A stretch of DNA of 64,000 nt from Kitasatospora albolonga (GTDB taxonomy: Bacteria > Actinomycetota > Actinomycetes > Streptomycetales > Streptomycetaceae), in assembly GCA_002082585.1 (NCBI GenBank), contig CP020563.1, positions 6,628,001 through 6,692,000 on the forward strand. The letters run 5' to 3'. This document shows, in pieces, positions 34,201-42,233 of this stretch (position 1 is the first letter of the stretch; each line of letters starts with the position of its first letter). The notes below the pieces were generated by a model. That model was not told the origin of the DNA, did no database searches, and saw only the letters and a program-made list of their open reading frames with translations. The position numbers were made by a program, and so were the translations under genes.

Positions 34201-34758
34201 CTCAACGACGACGCCGAAGCGGCCATCGGCACCGTGTACTTCCTGGCGCGGCCCAACCCGCACCCCGAGGACCTGCACCTGGCCGTCCACGCCGTCAACG
34301 ACTGGATCGTCCGTGCCGTCACCGGGGGCGACTTCGCTGCCTGGGTACGGAGAGGGGACAGCGTCGAGGCGGGCGCGGACGAGGTGCGCCGCCTCGCCCG
34401 CTCCCGCTGGTACCGGGTGCTCGAACGCTCGATGGCCTGGAGCCGACTGGACGACACCGAACGGGAGCAGGTCACCTGGGACATGCTCGTCCTGATGTGG
34501 CAGGTGATCGGGCGGCTGGTGCGCGGCGGCGTACCGGCCCGGGTGGTCTTCGTCGACGCCGCCTTCGCCCCCAACCGCGGGGCCGCACCACCCCGCCCCG
34601 ACACCCCCAGGTCCAGCCTGCTGCACAGCGTGCTCGACGTGCTCGACCCGTACTTCGACGGTGACACGAAGACCGCGGAGGAACAGTTCATCGCCCGCGC
34701 CCTGTACGGACCGCTGCGGCGCATGCTCACCCGCCTGCTCGCTCCGGCCCACCCGTAG
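31264..34758 (+). CDS. DinG/XPD-like Fe-S superfamily 2 helicase of the pPIWI-RE system
   Basis: A 1164-aa helicase. Walker A is GIVGAGKST (Lys267), the DEAD box is IIDEAD (Asp462, Glu463), and motif VI is QVIGRLVRGG (Arg1084, Arg1087). Between motifs I and II, C353, C376, C404 and C410 (the last two in TCPYWSVCPR) are the expected set for a DinG/XPD-type iron-sulphur cluster. A charged, coiled segment rich in Glu/Lys/Gln (about 640-675, EEYAEWQRKEEQ) separates the two RecA-like halves, and an N-terminal about 250-residue domain precedes Walker A. The described pPIWI-RE islands pair the PIWI protein with such a helicase. ATG at 31264 overlaps the upstream gene. Confidence 0.85.
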   Translation: MRSITPPLTDVLRTLRAFLGESGRGPALEALCQVELGLYLQEKLMPGSPAGSAWVLFSGYGFAEAYGTPLPPDAERTLRIARYSLWTLRRSRTWREALEGYQLFDPRVRGYDVPDTEAPATRRELSVATDRFPVYEQLLRAAPPLAGKRMQVAGQGPHAFPVSRTLAVVDLPPVPHTPLVAHDLGLEPAGGGEPLVFTRRSLERTAAEMDATHARTGEGRPRWLERLRAFDLSAKENGTFHKAGKGEDFTFTVDGIQHLLGIVGAGKSTLRDIIAVHLAKLGRRTTIVVTDVAEVLKLVQLYNLHTGGAAAPVLGSSGRERHAQRLHRRLAGRGEHRLLAHDDPAFAYLGTSCVLNTIRQGATSSTEQLAFGEAPCSRLRPPSDPRRGRGGGPDPEWQKKARTCPYWSVCPRHHGARTLAGALIWVATPAGLIDASPPPPQNGERIRYLELACRRSDLVIIDEADRVQMQLDQTFAPAVVLAGDEDEGLIDQLSRHKIRELAASGRTQLSERDVETFAAALNTAGSATDRLYAMLVAGYELRDWVRTGYFSAWTLQLKLLDERYELPDGSGPEHRDHAPRQALGKLLDAFRDNPFGDRRRRTEEDFGKLTALLNEVLHTGNPENTRRHLTEVMNEVFDIDVTYMAARRQTYKEEYAEWQRKEEQRQQKRGRRKKPEPPPVTPEQWRQSLAERFEFTLLLSALEPRLAMINAMWPRVEAALSLGYNTMYRRPLDYGPMVPEAPMGNVLGFQFRVPGEDEGGVRSGELTFFRCNGVGRELLRALPHLASVDGRPGAHLLLMSGSSWAGASSRYHVRVPVGVIIEPPAEVTERIADESLMRFELIDDGDEKLRLSGTHPDDRPEKLRRIATHLGAGEYDALEGGPLERELLSLPSGRDQILLLVGSYAEARVVADTLHNLNSRWRDSVLCLVSDDEEIAPEDEAPSAYRARSLRRGDVEHLKDLGADILVAPLLAVERGHNILNDDAEAAIGTVYFLARPNPHPEDLHLAVHAVNDWIVRAVTGGDFAAWVRRGDSVEAGADEVRRLARSRWYRVLERSMAWSRLDDTEREQVTWDMLVLMWQVIGRLVRGGVPARVVFVDAAFAPNRGAAPPRPDTPRSSLLHSVLDVLDPYFDGDTKTAEEQFIARALYGPLRRMLTRLLAPAHP

Positions 34759-34789
34759 CAGCCCCACCCCATCCACCAGGAGGCATTTC

Positions 34790-37549
34790 GTGTACCACAC
34801 CATTCGCGTCGCGGCCTACGAACCCGACCCGCTCCACGGACCGTGGCGGGAGGAGATGCGGGTCCTGCGGCTCGGCGAGGACCTGCACGCCGAACTCACC
34901 CGGATGCACGCCGAGGCCAACAAGGGCTCCGCCCGCCCCGACCGGCTCCCCGTCCGCAGGCTCAACTCCCTGCTCCGGGCCATGGCCCCCGGTGTCATGG
35001 CGACCGGCCGCAACGCCGGAACGGACGGCGGCCTGCCCTGGCTCTACGCGCGAGAGGCCGTCCCGCCCCAGGTGCTGGCCCCGGTGATCGGCACCTGGGC
35101 GGCGGGCATGTACCGGGAGGACGACGACACCGAGGGCGCCGACCTGGAGGACAGGCTCCGCTCCGAGGACCCGGCCGAGGCCGTCCGGCTGCCGGACTGG
35201 GAGACCGAAGCGGTCGACCTGACCGAGACCGTCACCTCGCCGGGCGGTACCGCCGAACCCGCCGCCCGGCTCTACGGCCTGCTGCCCGAGTGGGTCGCCT
35301 TCCGGCTGGCCGCCCGGACGTTCCGTACCGGGGGCAGCACGCTCCACTTCCGCGTCGAGAGCTCCGGCAACGGCGCGCGACTGGTCTCCTGGCCGCCCCA
35401 GCGCTACGAGAGCCGGGGCCGGACCTGGTACTACTCCGCCTGCCTCAGCATCACCGTGCACACCGTGCCGTTCGCCCCGCGGTTCCGCGTCCATGTCTCC
35501 GCACAGGTACGCCGGTGGGCCACCCGGCTGGAGGTGCGCCCCCACCAGCTGGGCGGTACGACGGTCCTGCTCGACGCCCCGCTGCCCTGGCCCGGAGGAC
35601 CCGACCGGAGCCACCGGCTGATGGTGAACACCCTCGGCTACGACCGGCGGGCCAAGCAGCCGGCCTGGCGCCACCACAGCCCCGCACCGCTCGTGCCCGA
35701 ACTCGACATCGTCCGCAACTACCCCGATCCCACAGAGCTGTTCACCCATCCGGAACGCTGGATCAACGGGTGCGGAGACGTGGCCGCGGGCATCGTCCAC
35801 CACCCGTCGAACGGACCCCACCAGGTCGGCCCCGGGCTGATGCCGCGGGAGCGGGCCGACCTGGACGCCTGGGTCGAGGAAGGGCTGCGCCCCCTGCTCA
35901 CCCGGGTCCCCGACCTCACCCGGGTCACCCGGAGCAACACCCCCTCGCTGCTGCCCCGTTCGGGCGCCGGACGCGAACCGGGCGTCCGGGAGGCGCAGCT
36001 GGCCCTGCAACGGCGGGCGGCGCTGGCCCGCGCACTGGACGGCCGTCCCCTGGAGGTCGAGGTCCTCTGGCAGTCCCCGCAGACCCGGGCCGCACTGCTC
36101 GCCCAGCTGCCGAAGCTCATCGGCCTCCCGGCCGGGGAGAGGACGGGGGCGGCCGGAGACGACACCTGGCGGTGGGAAGGGGAGGGCGTCGAGATCCGGG
36201 TACACGCCCGGCCCGCCGGACCCCTCGCCGATGCCCTGCCGGTCTCCCGGGAGCGCGGACGCCCCAGGGCCGTCCGGCTGGCCGAAGCCGTCGAAGGGCG
36301 CTGCCGACTGGTGGCGGACCGGTCGGCCCCGCGACCCGGAGGGGCCTCTCTGGTGATCGCGGAGATCGCGGGCAAGGAGCGCTTCGCCGCCGTCCCCGAC
36401 TCCGACCCCAAGCACGCGCTGCGCATCGCCTGGGCGCGGCAGGGCAGGCTGAGCCAGTTCGTCAACCTGCCCGACGACACCGACGGCAGCCTGGAGCACC
36501 GGGCCAGGTGGACCTGGCTGGACGCCTTCCGGCAGCTCGGCGCGATCAGCCCGCCCGCCCACCGGGTGGGGGCCGGAATCCCCGGCGACCTCCAGTACGC
36601 GGCGCTCTGGCTCGTACGCCACACCAGGAAGGGGCCCACGCGGTACCCCGCCCACCGGCTGGTCGCGGTGCGGGTCCGCCCCGGGGAGGGACCGGGCGCC
36701 ATCGAGGGGTGGGACGCCGAGCGCGCCGAGTGGGTGCCGTACCCGAAGCTGTTGCTGATGCTCTCCCGGGCGGAGGGACCGGCGGCGGAACCGGCGGAGG
36801 AACCGGTGGCGGAGGAGGCCGCGGAGGGCTCCGGCGAGGGCGCGGCCGCCGGAGGAGAGCCGCTCCGGAGCGCCGCCCGGCCGGGGGTGGAGCAGCACAG
36901 GCGGCGGGAGACCGAACGGCAGATCCGCGCGCTGCTCTTCCAGCTCCGTGACCGCCCGACGCTCCTGCTGGCGGACGCGGCCAATCTGCGCCAGTGCTGG
37001 CCCGCACTGCGCAACGGCGCGCTGGCCCGCGACCTGCTCGGCTTCGGCACCGAGCCCGCCCAGCGCCACACGGTCTACGGGGACGGCCTGCGGACGGTGC
37101 TCGTACGGGACGCCAACGCGCGGGAGGAAGTGGCGGAGTGGTACGCCCACGACGCCCGGGGCAGGGTCGGCTTCGCCGAGGGGGTGTGGGGGACGGCGGA
37201 CCCGGAGAGCCGCGTCTTCGCGAGCACGGCCTCGACCCCGCACACGGTGGCGAAGCTGCCGAAGGGGCTCATGAAGCTCGTGCCCACGGCGCAGGGCCGC
37301 ACAGCGCCCGGGAAGACCGCGTGGAACCCCGGGCAGCTGGAGGTCACCGTGCTCTGCTGCCTGTCGGAGAAGGCGTTGGCGGACTCGGGGCGCGGAGGCG
37401 ATACGCCCGACCGGCCCGCGGAGTGGGCGACGCTGACGCACCAGCTGCGCTACCACGACGACTACCCGCCGCTCGCCCGCCCGCTCCCGCTGCACCTGGC
37501 GCGTCTCGCGGGCCAGTACGTCCTTCCGCTGGCCGGTCCGGCACGGTGA
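34790..37549 (+). CDS. pPIWI-RE family protein (DUF3962-type N-terminus, RNase H-like PIWI domain)
   Basis: A 919-aa protein. GTG at 34790 follows a perfect AGGAGG (34779-34784). The N-terminal about 380 residues (YHTIRVAAYEPDP, MAPGVMATGRN, HFRVESSGNGARL) match the X/N-terminal module, a MID-like region follows (about 400-560), an acidic low-complexity linker (about 660-700, many Glu/Ala) leads to the C-terminal RNase H-fold PIWI module (LLLADAANLRQ, VVGFAEG-like RVGFAEGVWG, HQLRYHDDYPPLARPLPLHLARLAGQYV). The final block is the clearest signature. pPIWI-RE proteins are predicted nucleic-acid-guided components of anti-mobile-element systems. The catalytic potential cannot be settled here. It follows the helicase by 31 bp. 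Confidence 0.83.
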   Translation: MYHTIRVAAYEPDPLHGPWREEMRVLRLGEDLHAELTRMHAEANKGSARPDRLPVRRLNSLLRAMAPGVMATGRNAGTDGGLPWLYAREAVPPQVLAPVIGTWAAGMYREDDDTEGADLEDRLRSEDPAEAVRLPDWETEAVDLTETVTSPGGTAEPAARLYGLLPEWVAFRLAARTFRTGGSTLHFRVESSGNGARLVSWPPQRYESRGRTWYYSACLSITVHTVPFAPRFRVHVSAQVRRWATRLEVRPHQLGGTTVLLDAPLPWPGGPDRSHRLMVNTLGYDRRAKQPAWRHHSPAPLVPELDIVRNYPDPTELFTHPERWINGCGDVAAGIVHHPSNGPHQVGPGLMPRERADLDAWVEEGLRPLLTRVPDLTRVTRSNTPSLLPRSGAGREPGVREAQLALQRRAALARALDGRPLEVEVLWQSPQTRAALLAQLPKLIGLPAGERTGAAGDDTWRWEGEGVEIRVHARPAGPLADALPVSRERGRPRAVRLAEAVEGRCRLVADRSAPRPGGASLVIAEIAGKERFAAVPDSDPKHALRIAWARQGRLSQFVNLPDDTDGSLEHRARWTWLDAFRQLGAISPPAHRVGAGIPGDLQYAALWLVRHTRKGPTRYPAHRLVAVRVRPGEGPGAIEGWDAERAEWVPYPKLLLMLSRAEGPAAEPAEEPVAEEAAEGSGEGAAAGGEPLRSAARPGVEQHRRRETERQIRALLFQLRDRPTLLLADAANLRQCWPALRNGALARDLLGFGTEPAQRHTVYGDGLRTVLVRDANAREEVAEWYAHDARGRVGFAEGVWGTADPESRVFASTASTPHTVAKLPKGLMKLVPTAQGRTAPGKTAWNPGQLEVTVLCCLSEKALADSGRGGDTPDRPAEWATLTHQLRYHDDYPPLARPLPLHLARLAGQYVLPLAGPAR

Positions 37550-37606
37550 CTCCGGCGCCGGGGATACCCTGGGCGCATCCCCTGAGGCGGAGGTGCGGCG
37601 GTCATC

Positions 37607-40600
37607 GTGGGCGGGCTGAGCTTCAGGACGCTGCGTACCTGGAACGGCGAGCAGAGCCGGGCGTTCGAGGAGCTCTCGTACCAGCTCCTCAAGGGCCGGG
37701 TGCCGCCCGGTACACGGGCGGTCCGGACCGGAAACCCCGACGGCGGTGTGGAGTGGTACGCCTCGCTGCCTGACGGTACGGAGTGGGGGTGGCAGGCCAA
37801 GCACGTAGAGGGCATCGACGCCCTGCTGACCGCGATGACGGGCTCGGTCGAGCGGGTCGCGAAGGAACGGCCGGGGCTCCGCAAGCTGGTCTTCGCGATC
37901 TCCTGGAACCTGGCGACGGGGACGAGCGGGGGCCGGCGCAAGTCCCAGCGGCAGAAGTACGAGGACAAGACCGCGACCTGGAAGAAGACGATCCCCGGCG
38001 CCGACAGGATCGACTTCGAACTGGTGCAGGAGAGCGACCTGCTGGACGAGCTGTCCAGGCCGGAGCACCGCGGCCGCCGCTGGTTCTGGTGGGACCACAT
38101 GGTCCTCGGCCCCGACTGGCTCGAACAGCGCTACCGGGAACAGGCCGATGCCGCGGGCGAGAAGTACCGGCCCGACCTCCAGGTCGACGTGCCCATCCAG
38201 CAGGACCTGCTGGCGCTCGGCCACGACCGGTCGGTCCTCGCCGCCTTCGAGCGGTTGTGCCGCGATGTCGTCGCCGCGGTGGACGACCTGCAACCGCTGC
38301 CCGGAGCGGGCCGCGAGGCGGGAACCGGTGTCCACCGAGCCGTCCAGGACCAGGCACATGCGCTCAGGTCCACCGTAAGCACCCTCGACCTGCGAGCGGG
38401 CGCCCCGCCGACCGTGCTCGACGCGCTCGCACGGCAGCTGCGGGCCTCCGCCGAGGCCGTCGACGCCGCCACGGAGTACGAGCGGCGGCTGAAGGCCGAG
38501 TGGCGGGAGCTGCCCGAGGACGATCCCCGGAGAGGGGACGCCCCACCGGAACGGACCGACCGCTACAGCGTGAGAGCGCTGCACAGGGCGGTCGGCGAAC
38601 TGCTCTCCTGGCTGGAGTCCTCCGTCGGCCGGGCCTTCGAGCGGCGCGTCTACTTCCTTACGGGGCAGGCCGGTTCGGGCAAGACCCACCTGCTCCTCGA
38701 CGCGACCCACCGGGCGCTGCTGGCCGATCGCCCCGCCGTGTTCCTGGCCGGAGCCCAGTTCGGCAGGGGAGACCTCTGGGCCAGCGTCACGGACCAGCTC
38801 GGCCTGGAACCGGTCGGCGGCGACGCCCTGCTCAGCGCCATGGACGCGGCGGGCGAAGCCGCCGCCACGTCCGGGAGCCGGTTCCTGATCCTGGTCGACG
38901 CGCTCAACGAGACGGTCCCGGCCGACTTCTGGCGGACGTACCTGCCGAGGCTCAGGGCCGCTGTCGCCCGGTACCCGCACGTGGCCCTGGTGGTCTCCTG
39001 CCGTGACACCTATCGCGATCTCGTGCTGGAGGGCAACGAGGAGAAGCACTACGTCCACCGGACCCATCCCGGATTCGTCGAGCGGGAAGTCGAGGCAACA
39101 CAGCGCTACTTCGAGCACTACGGGCTCGAAGCCCCGAGAATCCCGCTGCTCACACCGGAGTTCACCCTCCCGCTGTTCCTGCGCCTCTACTGCGAAAGCC
39201 TCTGCCGGACGGATGCCGGACCGGTTCCGACGGGACACCAGGGCCGCGTCGCCATCTTCGAGCGCTACGTCAGCGCCAAGGTCACCACGGTCGCCCGCCG
39301 CCTCCGCCCCGATGTGAGTTCCAGCTACGAACTCGATGCGGTGAAGACCCACGTCCGGCACGGCCTCGACGCCGTCCTCGACGCGCTCTCCCGGCTCGGC
39401 CGCGAGGGCATGAGCGCCACCGCCGCCCATCAGGAGGTGACGTCGAAGCTCAACGGCTCCGGTATCGACACGGCCAGGCTTCTGGGCCTCCTCCAGGAGG
39501 AGGGGGTGCTGACCCGTGAGCGGCTCCACCTCGGGGACCAGGGGACCGGGGAAGGCATCCGGATCGTCTTCCAGGCGTTCGCCGACTTCCTGCTCCTGCA
39601 ACGACGGCTGGCGCTGTCCGAGGACCCGCTGACCGACGAGGCGGTCAGGTCCTGGCTGCTGGAGGAGAGCAGCTGGGGGATCGGCGAGGCGGCGACCACG
39701 CTCTTCCCCGAGGTGTACGGAGTGGAGCTGCCGGACCTTCTGGGTGTCAGGATGCCCGGGAGATCCGACCGGAACCAGGACAGAGCGGCCCGCGACCGGT
39801 ACCAGCGCGCCCACCGGCTCTACCGGTCGCTCGTGCGGACCCTGCCCCACCGGGCCTCGGAGGCGATCACCCGCCGGACCGTCGACCTGCTGAACGAAGC
39901 GCAGCCCCACATCTCCCGCACCGAGCTCTACGAGGTGCTCTTCGCGCTGGCGCCACAGCCCGGCAACCGCCTCAACGGCGACGGGCTGCACGCGTATCTG
40001 CTGAGAAGGAAGATGCCGGAGCGCGACAGCGACTTCGGGTTCGCCACGTACCACGCCCTGTCCGACACGTCGGGCCCCGCCGCCCGGCTCGCCCGCTGGG
40101 CGGCGGAAGGCCCGTACCCCGCGTACGACGCCAAGGTCCTGGAGCTCGCCTGCGTCCCGCTGTGCTGGCTTCTCTCCTCTCCCAACCGCTTCATGCGGGA
40201 CTGGACGACCAAGGCCCTGGTGGAACTCCTGCGGGGACACCTCGATGTGATGCGCGCCCTCGTCGAGCGCTTCTGGACCGTCGACGACCCTTACGTGGTC
40301 CAGCGCGTCATCGCGATCTCCTATGGTGCCCTGCTGCGCAGCTCGCCCGAGCACACCACCGCGGCCGGGGAACTCGCCGGGTCGGTGCACCACTTGGTCT
40401 TCACCCCGCCCGTACGACCGGACGAGCTCCTTCTCGACGCCGCCCGTGGTGTCGTCCGCTGGGCCGTGGCCCACGACCTGCTGCCCGCATCGGCGCTGGA
40501 GACATCCCGGCGTCCCTACGGCCTCACCGTGCCCGGCCCGCCCCCGACAGAGGCGTCGATCGAGGCCACGTACGGACGGCGCGAGGGGCTGCTCCCGAGC

Positions 40601-42142
40601 GAGAGCTATTCATCGGTCCTCTTCTCCCTCATGGGCCTGGGCGACTTCGCCCGCTACGTCGTGCGGCCCGGGGTCCATCACTTCTCGCGTCACCGCGTGG
40701 GGCGGCCGTTCCCCGGGCGGGAGCGCCGCGAGCCACGGTTCGTCAGGAGCCGCTGGACGAAGTTCCTCGCATCGCTGACCGAGCGTCAGAAGACCGAACT
40801 CGCCGACCGGTTGCGCAACCCCGAAGAGCAGGCCCTGAGCCAGTGGGAGCTGCTGATCCACGGTGAGGACGACCCGTTGAGCGGAGAACAGCGAGAGCTC
40901 TGGGAAGCCGCTTTCGTGCTCCCGAAGCCGGTCGACCACGACTACCCGGCCGACATCGCCTGCCGCTGGATCTTCCGCCGTACGATCGGCCTCGGCTGGA
41001 CACCGGAACTCTTCGGGGAGCAGGACCGCAATATCGGCCATGGGCGTGGCAGGGAAGGGCACAAGGCCGAGCGCTGGGGAAAGAAATACCAGTGGATGGC
41101 CTATCACGAACTGCTGGCCCGTATCGCGGACAACTATCAGGCATCGCGGCGCTTCGACGACAGTCAGCCGTATGAAGGGCTGCACCAGATCATCGGCGAT
41201 CGTGAGATCGACCCCAGCCTTCCTCCGATCGCCTTCCGCGTCTTTGACGAAAACGGTGGGAACGGCGCCTCCGCATGGGGCCGGCCGCTGATCGCTCTGG
41301 ACGCATGGCCCCCGGCCCGAATCCAGTTCGACCGGTACCGGGGAGACATCGTGAGGTTCCTGGCCGACACCGATTCCGAACCGACCGTCGCCGGTTCCCT
41401 GTTCCTCCGCGACCGGCAGGGCGACGACTGGGTGGTACTCGAAAGCTTCGTGCGGAAGACCGACCCTCTGGCCGAAAAGGGCTGGCGCGGGCTCCAGGAG
41501 AAGAGCGCCGTCGACACCCTGCTGGTCAGGGCGGGCTCCTCCCGGAGACTCCTGGCCGCCCTGAAGGAGGAGACACGTCACGACTTCCGGGACCTTGTCG
41601 AGTCGAACGGCCATACCGACTGCTGTTACGTCGGTGAAGTCGGGCGCTTCGGCCCCTCCTGCCCGCACCGGCACGGCGAATTGCGTGCGGTGGAGATCGG
41701 CGGAGAATCCCTGGAGATCGTTCCCGCCGTCGAGCAGTACACCTGGGAGGGCAACATCCTGGACTGCTCCATCGGAGAAACCGCGACCGCCGTCCTGCCT
41801 TCGAGCTTCATCCAGCAGACCGCGTCACTGACATTCGACATGCGGGGCCCCAGCTGGCTGGATGCCGCGGGCGTCCCCGTATTCACCTACTACGAGGAAC
41901 CCGGGGACAACAGCCGGGCCTTCCTGACCAGGAAATCCTTCCTCCGGGATTTCCTGGCACAGCACGGACTGGAACTGGTCGTGTGGCACTGGTACGAGCG
42001 GATGCGGGTGAGGAGCGATGACCACCGGGGCAGTCACCCCTATGTGGAGTCGAGTCTCGTGGCCCGGCTGACGGCGGACATGCAGATCCACCCCGGCCCT
42101 CCGCGACGGGTGGAACGCGACCTGAACGGATCGGTGGGGTAA
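37607..42142 (+). CDS. Avs-like STAND NTPase with N-terminal Mrr-type nuclease
   Basis: A 1511-aa protein. The N-terminal domain is a Mrr-like PD-(D/E)XK nuclease: Glu22 in FEELSYQLL, Asp45 and Glu49 in NPDGGVEWY, and Gln63-x-Lys65 in GWQAKHV. A STAND/NACHT-like NTPase follows, with Walker A TGQAGSGKTH (Lys359), Walker B FLILVDALNE (Asp431) and a sensor VSCRDTYRD. The remaining about 950 residues are helical and should form the sensor. This order (effector, NTPase, large sensor) and size match Avs antiphage proteins that sense a viral protein and then cleave DNA. GTG at 37607 has GGAGG 14 bp upstream. It lies 57 bp after the pPIWI-RE gene on the same strand. Confidence 0.82.
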   Translation: MGGLSFRTLRTWNGEQSRAFEELSYQLLKGRVPPGTRAVRTGNPDGGVEWYASLPDGTEWGWQAKHVEGIDALLTAMTGSVERVAKERPGLRKLVFAISWNLATGTSGGRRKSQRQKYEDKTATWKKTIPGADRIDFELVQESDLLDELSRPEHRGRRWFWWDHMVLGPDWLEQRYREQADAAGEKYRPDLQVDVPIQQDLLALGHDRSVLAAFERLCRDVVAAVDDLQPLPGAGREAGTGVHRAVQDQAHALRSTVSTLDLRAGAPPTVLDALARQLRASAEAVDAATEYERRLKAEWRELPEDDPRRGDAPPERTDRYSVRALHRAVGELLSWLESSVGRAFERRVYFLTGQAGSGKTHLLLDATHRALLADRPAVFLAGAQFGRGDLWASVTDQLGLEPVGGDALLSAMDAAGEAAATSGSRFLILVDALNETVPADFWRTYLPRLRAAVARYPHVALVVSCRDTYRDLVLEGNEEKHYVHRTHPGFVEREVEATQRYFEHYGLEAPRIPLLTPEFTLPLFLRLYCESLCRTDAGPVPTGHQGRVAIFERYVSAKVTTVARRLRPDVSSSYELDAVKTHVRHGLDAVLDALSRLGREGMSATAAHQEVTSKLNGSGIDTARLLGLLQEEGVLTRERLHLGDQGTGEGIRIVFQAFADFLLLQRRLALSEDPLTDEAVRSWLLEESSWGIGEAATTLFPEVYGVELPDLLGVRMPGRSDRNQDRAARDRYQRAHRLYRSLVRTLPHRASEAITRRTVDLLNEAQPHISRTELYEVLFALAPQPGNRLNGDGLHAYLLRRKMPERDSDFGFATYHALSDTSGPAARLARWAAEGPYPAYDAKVLELACVPLCWLLSSPNRFMRDWTTKALVELLRGHLDVMRALVERFWTVDDPYVVQRVIAISYGALLRSSPEHTTAAGELAGSVHHLVFTPPVRPDELLLDAARGVVRWAVAHDLLPASALETSRRPYGLTVPGPPPTEASIEATYGRREGLLPSESYSSVLFSLMGLGDFARYVVRPGVHHFSRHRVGRPFPGRERREPRFVRSRWTKFLASLTERQKTELADRLRNPEEQALSQWELLIHGEDDPLSGEQRELWEAAFVLPKPVDHDYPADIACRWIFRRTIGLGWTPELFGEQDRNIGHGRGREGHKAERWGKKYQWMAYHELLARIADNYQASRRFDDSQPYEGLHQIIGDREIDPSLPPIAFRVFDENGGNGASAWGRPLIALDAWPPARIQFDRYRGDIVRFLADTDSEPTVAGSLFLRDRQGDDWVVLESFVRKTDPLAEKGWRGLQEKSAVDTLLVRAGSSRRLLAALKEETRHDFRDLVESNGHTDCCYVGEVGRFGPSCPHRHGELRAVEIGGESLEIVPAVEQYTWEGNILDCSIGETATAVLPSSFIQQTASLTFDMRGPSWLDAAGVPVFTYYEEPGDNSRAFLTRKSFLRDFLAQHGLELVVWHWYERMRVRSDDHRGSHPYVESSLVARLTADMQIHPGPPRRVERDLNGSVG

Positions 42143-42183
42143 CCCGGCACAGGAGAAGCTGGAACCAGCAAGCCGGTTCATCC

Positions 42184-42202
42184 GACTGTCTTCTCGACAG
42201 TC
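42184..42202 (+). promoter_or_regulatory. Dyad GACTGTC-N5-GACAGTC before the MFS gene
   Basis: Perfect 7-bp arms with a 5-nt spacer; a second dyad GACAG-T-CTGTC (42196-42206) overlaps the right arm. It lies between the Avs-like stop and the MFS start and could be a terminator for the former or an operator for the latter. Confidence 0.45.
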
Positions 42203-42233
42203 TGTCATTTCCGCGCGAGGAACGGAGACTTCT

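Noticed and set aside
34727..40474. A 1915-codon frame antisense to the pPIWI-RE and STAND genes
   Set aside because: Arg/Gly/Pro/Val-rich low-complexity translation typical of the antisense of GC-rich genes; the plus-strand frames have domains, ribosome binding sites and coupled starts.
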